56,496 bases of DNA from UMGS1590 sp963558655 (lineage in GTDB: Bacteria; Bacillota; Peptococcia; Peptococcales; Peptococcaceae), in assembly GCA_963558655.1 (NCBI GenBank), contig CAUWHJ010000020.1, positions 1 through 56,496 of the forward strand, written 5' to 3'. Made by a program: the position numbers and the translations under genes. Under the pieces are notes generated by a model. The model was not told where the DNA came from, ran no database searches, and saw nothing but the letters and a program-made list of their open reading frames with translations. Shown here in pieces: positions 39,974 to 48,317 of this stretch. Positions within the stretch are counted from its first letter, which is position 1. Every line of letters begins with the position of its first letter.

Positions 39974-40837
39974 TCAGAACAGGCGTTGTTGTTTTTCTGT
40001 GGGCGTGTAATCATGGAGATAGCGGAAGATGGCGGTGTTGTCGTGGAGAATGTGGCGTTTGGCGCAGGTTTGGTGAAAGTGCGCCATGAGACGGTCGTTG
40101 TGGGGGCTGGTGACAACGTAGGCTTCGCCGTAGCGGCGCTGGTACTGCTCTTTTAAGCCTGGGAAGCGGCGGTCGAGTTGGGTGTAGAAATATTCGCGGT
40201 TGCCGGCGCGCAGTGTTAGACCAATGCCGAAGCAGAGAATCCCTGTAACACCGCAGTCAGCGCAGGCGTCAAGCAGGGCGTGCAGGTTCTTTTCGGTGTC
40301 GTTGAGGAAGGGTAGAAACGGAGAGAGCCAGACGACGGTGGGAATACCAACTTGCTGCAATGTTTTTAAGGCAGCAATGCGTTCACTGGTGAGGCTGACG
40401 TTTGGTTCAATTTGGCAGCAGAGGGTATCGTCGAAGGTGGTGAGCGTCATTTGCACCACGCATTTCGTTTCATGGTGGAGACGTTCCAACAGGTCGAGGT
40501 CACGCAGCACGCGCGCCGACTTGGTGATGAGAGTGAAACCAAAGCCGTAGCGTGTCGCCAGTTGCAGCGCCTGCCTTGTGTAACCAAGGCGTTCCTCCAA
40601 TGGCTGGTAGGGGTCGCTCATGGCGCCCAGCCCCAGCATGGTTTTGCGGCGTTTGCGGGCGAGCGTTGTTTCGAGCAGGGTGAGTGCGTTTTCTTTCACG
40701 GCGACATCTTCAAAGGCGTGGTCCATGTGGTAGCAGTCGCTGCGGGCATCGCAGTAGATGCAGCCATGGGTACAGCCACGGTAGAGGTTCATGCCGCCGG
40801 ACGGCGAAAGAATGTGTTTGGCTTGGACAAAATGCAC
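39974..40837 (-). CDS. Spore-photolyase-like (SPL family) radical SAM protein
   Basis: A 287-aa radical SAM protein. The [4Fe-4S] motif CTHGCIYC (C-X3-C-X2-C) is near residue 25 after LSPSGGMNLYRG; LGAMSDPYQPLEE and VVWLSPFLPFLND are typical of the SplB-like/Rv2578c group. Relatives repair or cleave unknown substrates; true SplB repairs spore photoproduct. GGAGGTGTGCCC points to a GTG start at 40837; the frame extends 31 codons further upstream without a better site. A helD gene precedes it by 86 bases on the same strand. Confidence 0.88.
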   Translation of the reverse strand: MHFVQAKHILSPSGGMNLYRGCTHGCIYCDARSDCYHMDHAFEDVAVKENALTLLETTLARKRRKTMLGLGAMSDPYQPLEERLGYTRQALQLATRYGFGFTLITKSARVLRDLDLLERLHHETKCVVQMTLTTFDDTLCCQIEPNVSLTSERIAALKTLQQVGIPTVVWLSPFLPFLNDTEKNLHALLDACADCGVTGILCFGIGLTLRAGNREYFYTQLDRRFPGLKEQYQRRYGEAYVVTSPHNDRLMAHFHQTCAKRHILHDNTAIFRYLHDYTPTEKQQRLF

Positions 40838-40923
40838 GGGCACACCTCCGTTTTCTGAGATGGATTCAGTATAGCACAAGAGTGGGCAGAGAAAAACATC
40901 GGCAGAGGCGCCGGTGTTAGTTG

Positions 40924-43077
40924 TCAGCATGATGGAATGAGCGGGCTTAATGTGCCGTCGGCGCAGAGGGTCAGGCGATGGAGGGCACGGGTGGCAGTGA
41001 TGTAGAGCAGGTGTTTGTCGCTGTCGTCACGGTAGGTGTCGCTGTCGGCATCGCAAAGCAGCACGGCATCAAATTCCAGCCCTTTGGTCATGGCGACAGG
41101 CATGATGAGCGTGCCTTGCAGGTTTTCTGCTTCCAGCCGTGCCTGATGCAGGGTGGTGCGATGGCGCAGTTCGCCGTAGAGAGCTTGGGCAGCGGCTTCG
41201 GTTTTGGTGATGAGGCAGATGCTGGCGTAGCCCTTGTGTTGGCAGCGTTCGATTTCTTCAACAAGGCCGTCCAGATAGGCGGCGTGGGTGGCGAAGGCGT
41301 GACAGCCCACGGTGTCGCCGTGGCGGTTAAAGGCTTCAATGTTGGGTGCTGTGTCAAGAAAACCCAGGGCGAAAGAGAGAATCTCGCTGGAGCAGCGGAA
41401 ACTTTTGCTGAGGGTGTAGCGCACGGTGCGTTCCTTGGCAAAAAGCGTTTGCAAATGGTCGTAAAAATCGGCTTTTGGCAGGCTGGTCAGGCTTTGGTTG
41501 ACATCGCCCAAGATGGTGACTTTGGCATTTGGAAAAAGTTGAGCGAAAATGGCGAACTGCAATGGTGTGTAATCTTGAGCTTCGTCGATGATGATTTGGC
41601 GAATTTGTCGCCAAGCGCGGTTGCCGTAAAGTTGCAGATGGAGATAAAGCAGGCAGATGGCATCGTCAAAGCCAATGCGACCGCTTTCCAGCCGTGCCAG
41701 CGTTTGGCGGCGAATGGCGGGGAGATTTTGCAGCGAAGCGCTGTCGAAATCGCCTTCGGCAAAAAGACGTTCGTCTTTCCAGAGGGCTTTATAGAGCGCA
41801 GGCAGATTAAGGTTGGTAAATTGATGCAGTTGTTCCTGCACGGCGGCGCGATCATTTTTGTTAAGTCCGGAAAGTCCGTCCAATACACGGCTTTCCACTT
41901 GTTCCAGGCGTGTGCCAAGGCGCAGATCGTGGCGATCGCGCACGCGTGCTTCAAGCTCTGCTTTGCTGATGAGCAAACGTTCGCCAAAGCGAATGTCATG
42001 GTAGTGTAGGTAGCGTTCGGGAATCAGCATGGCGAAACGGTCAAGCAAACGGCGGAAGGCATCACTTGTTTTGAAAGCCAGGCATTGATTGACAAAGGCC
42101 TTTTGGCTGGAGCCAATGGCACGTTCCAAAAAGGCACTTTGTGGTTCGCAGTGCAAATCGCCCAACACATCATGCGCCAGTTCATCAAACGTTAGCGTAC
42201 GCACATTGTCCTCGCCCAGCTCCGGCAGCACACCGGCGATGTACTGACTAAAGGTGCGGTTTGGCGAGAGAATGAGAATATCGGTGGCGGCGAGCTTATT
42301 CGCCAGTCCTTCATACATGAGAAAGGCCGCTCGATGCAGGGCAATAGCTGTTTTGCCGCTGCCTGCAACGCCCTGAATCATGAGAAGGTCGGCATCAAGG
42401 TTGCGGATGATAAGGTCTTGGTCGCGTTGAATGGTTTCCACAATGGCACGCATTTGTGGTGATGCATTTTGCGAGAGCAGCTCTTTGAGAATCCCATCGC
42501 TCACGGTCATGTCGGTGTCGAAAAAATAGGCAAGCTCGCTGTTGTTGATCTCGTACTGACGTTTGCGTGTCACTGTTCCGGTGATGCGTCCAGCGGGCGC
42601 ATCATAGTAGGCTTCGCCAAGCAGAAAACGATAAAAAACGCTGGCGATGGGCGAACGCCAGTCAATGATGAGGTTATCCACCCCATCCTCGTCCAAAAGC
42701 GCCGTGCGGCCGATATAGAACGCTTCCGGCTGCTTTTCGCCATGGAAAAGAAAATCAATGCGGCCAAAATATGGCGAAGGGCGCAGTGCCTCCAAGCGGG
42801 CAATCGTTTTGGCAAGATTGTCCTGCGTCACTGCCATGTTGGTCAGCGCCACCATGCTTTGGTTCAGCTCTACGAGCGATTCAAAACCATCTGCGCTTGA
42901 AAGGCTGCCGCCGCTGCGCGCACCATCTTCAAAGACATCGCGCTGCACGCTCACCATTTCTGCTTCGCGTCGGGCGAGCTGTTCTCGTGCCTGCTCGAGC
43001 TGCTTGTCCGTCTCTGCGAGCACACGCTTGAGGTATGCTTCTTCTGTTCGCCGTTCTTGTTCCTGATTGTCCATCAT
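40924..43077 (-). CDS. helD: RNA polymerase recycling helicase HelD (UvrD/Rep-like)
   Basis: A 717-aa superfamily 1 ATPase. An N-terminal coiled coil (about residues 5-60, reaching into the polymerase secondary channel in known HelD) precedes the helicase core: Walker A GVAGSGKTAIALHR near 228, Walker B IIDEAQDYTP near 488, SKSFRCSSEIL near 545, and C-terminal MTKGLEFDAVLL and YITATRALHRL. HelD clears stalled RNA polymerase and can confer rifampicin tolerance. AAAGGAGG precedes the paired ATGs. Length fits the clostridial class. Confidence 0.92.
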   Translation of the reverse strand: MMDNQEQERRTEEAYLKRVLAETDKQLEQAREQLARREAEMVSVQRDVFEDGARSGGSLSSADGFESLVELNQSMVALTNMAVTQDNLAKTIARLEALRPSPYFGRIDFLFHGEKQPEAFYIGRTALLDEDGVDNLIIDWRSPIASVFYRFLLGEAYYDAPAGRITGTVTRKRQYEINNSELAYFFDTDMTVSDGILKELLSQNASPQMRAIVETIQRDQDLIIRNLDADLLMIQGVAGSGKTAIALHRAAFLMYEGLANKLAATDILILSPNRTFSQYIAGVLPELGEDNVRTLTFDELAHDVLGDLHCEPQSAFLERAIGSSQKAFVNQCLAFKTSDAFRRLLDRFAMLIPERYLHYHDIRFGERLLISKAELEARVRDRHDLRLGTRLEQVESRVLDGLSGLNKNDRAAVQEQLHQFTNLNLPALYKALWKDERLFAEGDFDSASLQNLPAIRRQTLARLESGRIGFDDAICLLYLHLQLYGNRAWRQIRQIIIDEAQDYTPLQFAIFAQLFPNAKVTILGDVNQSLTSLPKADFYDHLQTLFAKERTVRYTLSKSFRCSSEILSFALGFLDTAPNIEAFNRHGDTVGCHAFATHAAYLDGLVEEIERCQHKGYASICLITKTEAAAQALYGELRHRTTLHQARLEAENLQGTLIMPVAMTKGLEFDAVLLCDADSDTYRDDSDKHLLYITATRALHRLTLCADGTLSPLIPSC

Positions 43078-43181
43078 TGAAGGCCTCCTTTGTCATTATT
43101 CTTGACACAGTGTACCGCATTCGCTGGTGTATGACCAGTCTTGTTCCATGGAGGGCATATATGCTATAATAGAAGTGCAGA

Positions 43182-43216
43182 AAAGGCGCCGGCATAAAGA
43201 CCGAGCGCCTTTTGTG
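43182..43216. terminator. Hairpin in the AraC leader (possible attenuator)
   Basis: AAAAGGCGC / GCGCCTTTT stem followed by GTGTT. It lies between a plus-strand TATAAT (about 43161) and the AraC start, so it would interrupt the AraC transcript unless bypassed. Confidence 0.55.
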
Positions 43217-43353
43217 TTATGTGTGAAAAAGAGGTGCGGGCACGTGAAGGATTAATAACAGGCCCAGCTTTTTCAATTCGACTATTTTTTTCTGTTTATG
43301 TCGAGCATATTTTTTTGCCTTTTGGTATCTTTATTGGCGAAGGGAGGAATGAT

Positions 43354-44220
43354 GTGCTTAAAAAATTGAACGATGCGATGGACTATATTGAGGCCCATCT
43401 GGAGGATGCGTTTTTGTTAGAAAAGATTTCTGAACAGATTCAGGTTTCAGACCACCATTTCAGAAAAATCTTTTTCGCGCTCACCAATATAACCATTGGT
43501 GAGTATGTAAGAAACAGACGTTTGTCAGAAGCAGGCAAAGAACTATTACAGGGTGCGCAGGTAACAGATGTTGCCTATAAATATGGGTATCAGTCGATGG
43601 ATGGATTTTCTCGTGCGTTCAAAAAATGGAGTGGTATCTTACCATCGCAAGTCGCGACGTTGAAACAATGTCGCTCCTATCAAAAGCTGCAATTTGTTGT
43701 AACCATAAAGGGAGGTTGTTTAATGGATTATAGAATCGTTGAAAAACCAGCGTTCACCTTTGCCGGTGTCAGTAAACGTGTGCCGCTGCAATTTGAAGGT
43801 GTCAATCATGCTATTTTAGAACTGGCACAAAGCATCACACCGGAACAACAACAAGAGATGCATCGTTTACAAAATATGGCGCCTTATGAAATTGTCAATG
43901 TTTCCTGTGAATCGGATACAAATTTTCTGGAAGAAGCAGGGGATTTAACGCATCTTATCGGTGTTTTGACCACTGAAATTGATCAAAGCGATTTATTGGA
44001 TACGCTTTCTGTTAAAGCTTATACATGGGCGGTGTTTCCGAATGAAGGCCCTTTTCCGTTTACTTTGCAAGATACCATGGCAAAAATCTATTCTGAATGG
44101 TTTATGACAGCAGACTATGAACTGGCCGAATCGCTGTCTTTTTCTTTTACAAAGATGGACGAAAAAAATAACAGCTGGGCGTATAGTGAAATTTGGATTC
44201 CGGTTATAAAAAAATCATGA
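43354..44220 (+). CDS. AraC-type regulator with GyrI-like ligand domain
   Basis: A 288-aa regulator. The N-terminal double helix-turn-helix is at about residues 5-105 (FLLEKISEQIQVSDHHFRKIF; VTDVAYKYGYQSMDGFSRAFKKWSG) and the C-terminal GyrI/SoxS-like small-molecule domain at about 125-285 (DYRIVEKPAFTFAGVSKRVPL). I chose GTG at 43354 because GGGAGG lies six bases upstream and the DNA-binding domain starts there; the frame is open 45 codons further back without such a site. Codon use is more AT-rich than neighbours. Target unknown; relatives respond to amphipathic drugs. Confidence 0.88.
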   Translation: MLKKLNDAMDYIEAHLEDAFLLEKISEQIQVSDHHFRKIFFALTNITIGEYVRNRRLSEAGKELLQGAQVTDVAYKYGYQSMDGFSRAFKKWSGILPSQVATLKQCRSYQKLQFVVTIKGGCLMDYRIVEKPAFTFAGVSKRVPLQFEGVNHAILELAQSITPEQQQEMHRLQNMAPYEIVNVSCESDTNFLEEAGDLTHLIGVLTTEIDQSDLLDTLSVKAYTWAVFPNEGPFPFTLQDTMAKIYSEWFMTADYELAESLSFSFTKMDEKNNSWAYSEIWIPVIKKS

Positions 44221-44272
44221 TTATTTGCAGTGCTATAAAGAAGAACGTTGCATATGCATTGAAAAGTAACAT

Positions 44273-44310
44273 AAAAAGAGCAGCGCCCTTAGGGCTTGCT
44301 GCTCTTTTTA
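44273..44310. terminator. Bidirectional terminator
   Basis: AAAAGAGCAGC ... GCTGCTCTTTT stem with GCCC/GGGC apex between convergent genes. Confidence 0.85.
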
Positions 44311-44313
44311 TGT

Positions 44314-44844
44314 TTATAGCGCACTGCCTTTTTTAGGCATGGTAAAGCGCGAAGTGTCGATGCCTTCCAGTTGAAGAAGGGCAACTTTTTTGTCGAGGCC
44401 GCCGGCATAACCAGTGAGACTGCCATGTGTACCAACGACGCGATGACAAGGCACGATGATACCGATAGGATTATGCCCCACAGCGCCGCCTACTGCCTGT
44501 GCGGACATACGAGGGCGGGCAAGTTTGTCACAAAGGGTTTTGGCGATAGCGCCGTAGGTGGTTGTTTCGCCATAAGGAATGGCGAGCAGTTCTTGCCACA
44601 CTGCTTCTTGGAAGTCTGTGCCTTGCAGATGCAGTGACGGGAGAAAGGTTGGTTTCTCGCCAGCAAAGTAGCTGTCGAGCCAATGCCTTGTGTCTGCGAA
44701 AACGGGAAGTGCAGGTTTTCCGATAGCGGTGCGCAGATCAGGCGCATATTTTTGTCCGGAAAAACTTAAGTGGGTCAATCCTTCATCATCGGCGGCGAGC
44801 AAAATTTTGCCCAGAGGTGAGACATAATGACTGGTGTAAATCAT
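44314..44844 (-). CDS. ogt: Methylated-DNA--protein-cysteine methyltransferase
   Basis: A 176-aa suicide repair protein transferring alkyl groups from O6-alkylguanine to its own cysteine. The acceptor is in IVPCHRVV near residue 131; the DNA-binding helix RPRMSAQAVGGAVGHNPI precedes it. The N-terminal domain (SPLGKILLAADDEGLTHLSF) is of the Ogt form. AAGGAGG precedes the ATG at 44844. Monocistronic. Confidence 0.95.
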   Translation of the reverse strand: MIYTSHYVSPLGKILLAADDEGLTHLSFSGQKYAPDLRTAIGKPALPVFADTRHWLDSYFAGEKPTFLPSLHLQGTDFQEAVWQELLAIPYGETTTYGAIAKTLCDKLARPRMSAQAVGGAVGHNPIGIIVPCHRVVGTHGSLTGYAGGLDKKVALLQLEGIDTSRFTMPKKGSAL

Positions 44845-44922
44845 GGCAGAGCCTCCTTGTGCTATGGACGCAGGGTATTTATTGCTTGCTTATATTGTAG
44901 CACAAAGGGGTGGCAAAAACAC

Positions 44923-45432
44923 TCATGGCGTTTGCAGTGCGGCAAGCTGAGCGGCCATTTCGGTGGCTGATTCCTGAGCACCGCGGGCGAACCATTCTTC
45001 GATCCAACCAAAGAGACCACCAGCAATGAAAGCCGCCAGATAGGCACCAGCGTTGGGATAGTCTGGTTTAGGGCCGACGATTTCAAAGAGAACCTCTTTG
45101 AGTAGATAGAGAAGATGGCGACGCTCAAGCAGTTGATAGAAATCTTTGTGCTCGGCGAGATGGTTGAACAGTGCCTGAATGAGTGTGTCGTCATTGTGAG
45201 GTTCTTCTTCAGCGTCATAGGCGGTGGTCCATTCTGCAAAAAGCTGGCGAATGTGTGCGCGTAAAATGGCTTCTTTATCGTTGAAGTTGCGATAGAAAGA
45301 AACACGTCCCACTTGTGCTGTGGCTGTAAGTGTGCTGATGCTGATTTGCTCCAGCGGTTGCTCTGTCAAAAGGGTGAGTAAAGCGGTTGTAAGTTGCTGT
45401 TTGACATAGGTGTTTCTCGTGGCGTTATCCAT
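44923..45432 (-). CDS. TetR/AcrR family regulator
   Basis: A 169-aa regulator. The helix-turn-helix occupies about residues 8-52 (LTTALLTLLTEQPLEQISI, LTATAQVGRVSFYRNFNDK). The start at 45432 follows GGGAGGATG; an ATG 13 codons upstream has no site. It is divergent from a mini-protein/esterase pair, 126 bases apart, with a strong promoter for the pair in between, so repression of the esterase is the likely role. Confidence 0.88.
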   Translation of the reverse strand: MDNATRNTYVKQQLTTALLTLLTEQPLEQISISTLTATAQVGRVSFYRNFNDKEAILRAHIRQLFAEWTTAYDAEEEPHNDDTLIQALFNHLAEHKDFYQLLERRHLLYLLKEVLFEIVGPKPDYPNAGAYLAAFIAGGLFGWIEEWFARGAQESATEMAAQLAALQTP

Positions 45433-45475
45433 GATGATACATCCTCCCTGTGTTTGTACCATTTTTTCCATGCGG

Positions 45476-45504
45476 TTGACAGCCGCGAAAGGGGATGATA
45501 CACT
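45476..45504 (+). promoter_or_regulatory. Promoter of the mini-protein/esterase pair
   Basis: TTGACA (45476-45481), 17-base spacer, TACACT (45499-45504). An imperfect dyad (GGTG, 9 bases, CACC) lies just downstream and could be the TetR site. Confidence 0.7.
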
Positions 45505-45558
45505 TGTTTCATTATTGATGGTGCAAATGTTTCACCCTGATGTCAAGAGGAGGTTTAT

Positions 45559-45693
45559 ATGTCTTTAAGAAAAAAACGTTTGATAACAGTTGCCGTCATT
45601 ATTATTGTTGCTGCTGTGTTAGGGCGATTGGCGGTGCGTGCTGTATTGAATTTGTTGGTTGGTGGCACTTTGTTTGGAGGCAATTTGCTATGA
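45559..45693 (+). CDS. 44-aa single-pass membrane mini-protein
   Basis: A short frame with a very good AGGAGG five bases before its ATG. It encodes a basic start (MSLRKKRLI), one hydrophobic helix (about residues 10-36) and a Gly/Leu end. Its stop overlaps the esterase start by four bases (ATGA), so the two are translationally coupled. No family is recognised; it may help membrane insertion or stability of the esterase, or be a leader for coupling. Confidence 0.6.
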   Translation: MSLRKKRLITVAVIIIVAAVLGRLAVRAVLNLLVGGTLFGGNLL

Positions 45694-46643
45694 AGCGGCA
45701 GCATTGGCGATGGTATGTGTTCTGTGTAGTGACGTTTGTTGTAAGTTTTCTGCTTTCGGCCTTTATTAAGATGACCTATCAGCCCTTAGCAGCCTCGCAG
45801 AAAGTGGAATGGGGGCCGGACATTGGCAGTGTGTATGAAGATCTTCCTTATGGCACAGGTGAAGCGAACCGTTTTGACCTTTACTTGCCTGCCGACAAGG
45901 GAAAAGATTCGTATGGACTCATTGTTTATCTGCACGCAGGTGGCTTTACTGCTGGCGATAAGGGTGGCGACAAAGAAATTCTACAATGGTTATGCAGCAA
46001 GGGCTATGTGGCAGCTGGCATCAACTATACCCTTGCCAGTGAAACACAGCCAAACGCGAATGTGGCGACCATGTCCTACGAGATTCGTGACAGCATTCCA
46101 GCAGTGATGGCTGAGGCTGCTGCGCGTGGATATTCTCTCGATCGTATGGCTGTTGCGGGCGGTTCGGCAGGTGGGACGTTAGCCTTGCTCTATGCTTATC
46201 GTGACGCAGAGACATCGCCGTTACCGGTGCGCTGTGTGTTTGAGGCGGTAGGGCCGGCCAGTTTCATGCCAGAAGAGTGGTCCATTTACGGTCTTGATCA
46301 GAGCGATGAAGCGGCAGCCACATTTTTTAGTGTGCTTTCCGGACAAGCGATAACACCGGAGATGGTTGGAACATCGTCATTTGCTGATGCTGTGCGTGAA
46401 ATTTCGCCGGTGCAATGGATTGATGAACAGGCGCCACCAACGCTTTGCGCCTATGGTGTGCACGATAAAATTTGTCCATTTGCAACAGTGTTGCCACTAA
46501 GGGAAGCGTTGGCGCAACATGGTGTGCCGCATGATATTTTTGTCTTTGAACATTCCGGGCATGCTTTGCAGAATGACAACGATCAAGCTGCGCGCTATCA
46601 ACAAAAAATTGAGGACTATTTGGCAACGTATCTGGCAGAATGA
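45690..46643 (+). CDS. Membrane-anchored alpha/beta hydrolase (esterase/lipase-like)
   Basis: A 317-aa hydrolase. A hydrophobic N-terminal anchor (about residues 8-28) would place the catalytic domain outside the membrane. The oxyanion region is YLHAGGFTAGDKGG, the nucleophile elbow VAGGSAGGTLAL (Ser near 157), the likely Asp in AYGVHDKICPF and the His in FEHSGHALQND. This resembles BD-FAE/lipase-type carboxylesterases. It starts within the stop of the mini-protein gene and is divergent from a TetR gene. Natural ester substrate unknown. Confidence 0.85.
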   Translation: MKRQHWRWYVFCVVTFVVSFLLSAFIKMTYQPLAASQKVEWGPDIGSVYEDLPYGTGEANRFDLYLPADKGKDSYGLIVYLHAGGFTAGDKGGDKEILQWLCSKGYVAAGINYTLASETQPNANVATMSYEIRDSIPAVMAEAAARGYSLDRMAVAGGSAGGTLALLYAYRDAETSPLPVRCVFEAVGPASFMPEEWSIYGLDQSDEAAATFFSVLSGQAITPEMVGTSSFADAVREISPVQWIDEQAPPTLCAYGVHDKICPFATVLPLREALAQHGVPHDIFVFEHSGHALQNDNDQAARYQQKIEDYLATYLAE

Positions 46644-46645
46644 AA

Positions 46646-46684
46646 AAAAGAGCATGTGGTCTTTTAATGACCGCATGCTCTTTG
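46646..46684 (+). terminator. Intrinsic terminator
   Basis: GAGCATG-GGTC / GACC-CATGCTC stem and TTTGTG, after the esterase. Confidence 0.8.
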
Positions 46685-46944
46685 TGTTCAAATCAGTTGC
46701 TATTGATAAAAACGATACCAAGTAAACAGAGTGCCAGGCCCGGCACCTTTTTGGTGGACAATAGGAAGCAGATGTTTCACACTCTGGCAGAAGTCGATGG
46801 ATGTTTGTTACGTTGGATGATTTTAATATCAAAGGTACGGACATCATGACAGCCTCCTAATAGAGAACTTGGTATTCGGGAAAAACAGAAAAATCTTTTA
46901 AGATTTTCTGTTTGGAAAATAATATGTTTAATTTCCTGCGTGAT
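46685..46944. other. Intergenic remnant region
   Basis: No gene. A GTGCC AGGCCC GGCAC hairpin with CTTTTTGG tail lies at 46729-46751; similar short GTGCC...GGCAC units are common repeats in clostridial genomes. From about 46855 the sequence becomes AT-rich up to the methyltransferase-like gene. Confidence 0.4.
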
Positions 46945-47559
46945 TTAATAAATTCCGGGAATAAGTCTATATTTTGTTTCTTTGCAATAGCATTCGAATT
47001 CGTCGTGAAATTGATTAAAAAGAGCCGTTTCCTCAATATGAATCCTAATGCTGTAACAGATTAGAGAAATGATGATTACTAATATAGCTCCTGGAATAGA
47101 ACGAAAAGACAATGCAACGCCCAACAAACTTATAATACTGCCTGTATAAGCAGGATTACGTACAAAATGATATAAACCTGTTTTTATTAAATGCTGATCG
47201 TTGGTTGTCTGAACATGGAGTGTGAATGCCTTTTTTAGAGTAAGAACAGCAGTACAACGAATGACAATACCCAATATAATAAATACCACTCCGACATAAT
47301 AGAAAAAATGTGGCAACAACCAGCTACGGACAAATTCTGGTGCACTTTGGCTGCGGAAAAGGGCTCCTGCCATTATGCCGAAACACCAACAAATGATAAT
47401 GAGCCATATTGTTCCGCGATCTGCGAATTGTCGTTTCTCTTTTCCTTTGCCTCTTGATGAAAAGATCCAGATGACTATTTCGGATAAGATTAAAAGAACA
47501 ATGGCATAATATGCGATTTGATATTCGATCAAGCTTGAAAATTTACTTGGATCACCCAT
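46945..47559 (-). CDS. Isoprenylcysteine carboxyl methyltransferase-like membrane protein
   Basis: A 204-aa protein with about five membrane segments of the ICMT/PEMT-like family. The SAM-contact region LIKTGLYHFVRNPAYTGSIISLLG (R-N-P-x-Y) and the late EETALFNQFHDEFECYCKETKYRLIPGIY (E-E-x-x-L, Y-R-L-I-P) are diagnostic. The real substrate in bacteria is usually unknown (small thiols, lipids or isoprenoid acids). Its strongly AT-rich composition differs from its neighbours and suggests recent acquisition. Confidence 0.85.
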   Translation of the reverse strand: MGDPSKFSSLIEYQIAYYAIVLLILSEIVIWIFSSRGKGKEKRQFADRGTIWLIIICWCFGIMAGALFRSQSAPEFVRSWLLPHFFYYVGVVFIILGIVIRCTAVLTLKKAFTLHVQTTNDQHLIKTGLYHFVRNPAYTGSIISLLGVALSFRSIPGAILVIIISLICYSIRIHIEETALFNQFHDEFECYCKETKYRLIPGIY

Positions 47560-47950
47560 TTTTGCACAACAACTCCTTTCGTTTTTTTATTATAGTATTC
47601 ATGTGCTGATAATGCAAAGATAAGATTGATGAAGCTGTTGAGCGGAAATGAACCATTTTAGAATTTATTATAAAGCTGTGGGTTATGATTTTCAGTGCTT
47701 CAATGCAAAGCCGGTTTATCAATAAACACTTGGAAATTATTAGTGGCAATGTAAAATGCGATACACATTGTCCATATCATGGAAACAAACGGGGTCTTTC
47801 AGTGCACCGTTGCAACCGAGAGGAGGTTGCAGGTATTGGATTTTTCGATAGAAAAAGCGTGACAAGACGTCGGTAAGATGGTAATATAAACCTGACAACA
47901 GGAGTTTTCTTTTAGTATCTCTATACCCCCGAAATTTTTAGGAGGCATTC
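47560..47950. other. AT-rich intergenic region without a supported gene
   Basis: About 390 bases. The minus-strand part carries the upstream region of the methyltransferase-like gene. A promoter-like GTGACA-17-TAATAT is present at about 47857-47886 ahead of the mini-protein at 47951. An open stretch around 47700-47875 has no recognisable product. Confidence 0.4.
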
Positions 47951-48091
47951 ATGAAAAAAATCAAAACCACCATTATTGTTGTTGCAGCCATCGCAGCGAT
48001 GGCAGTATCTGTTTGGGGCGACCGTCAGCTTGACGTGCGCTATGCGGAAACCGATCATGCACCGGTTGCCGTTGAAACAGTGATTGAATAA
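47951..48091 (+). CDS. 46-aa exported or anchored mini-protein
   Basis: A short frame with AGGAGG six bases before its ATG and a terminator right after. The product has a basic start (MKKIKTT), a hydrophobic segment (about residues 8-22) and an acidic tail (DVRYAETDHAPVAVETVIE), so it would be a small tail-out membrane or secreted peptide. No family recognised. Its signal region recalls those of the duplicated proteins at 13164 and 13782 only in general style. Confidence 0.55.
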   Translation: MKKIKTTIIVVAAIAAMAVSVWGDRQLDVRYAETDHAPVAVETVIE

Positions 48092-48106
48092 AGGAATTTG
48101 CATGAA

Positions 48107-48145
48107 GAAAGAGCCGTTTGCAGGGGAAGCAAACGGCTCTTTTGT
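48107..48145. terminator. Intrinsic terminator
   Basis: AAAGAGCCGTTTGC / GCAAACGGCTCTTT stem followed by TTGTT. Confidence 0.88.
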
Positions 48146-48317
48146 TATGCGCAGTGATCCTGGAAAAGGTTTCGAGCGCTGCGAGATCGTGCGGATTGTT
48201 TTTTCGGATACACTGGTGGTTGCGGCTGATAAAGAGAATGTGATCGCAAAATTCGCGGATGATTTTTGAAAAATGACGAATCATAAAAAAGATCTCCTTT
48301 GGCAATAGGTGATCGGC

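Noticed and set aside
47973..48284. Minus-strand frame starting at 48284 with AAAGGAG upstream
   Set aside because: It reads through a strong terminator hairpin and then antisense to the 46-aa mini-gene; product not recognisable. A short decayed gene after the XRE-SdpI gene remains possible.
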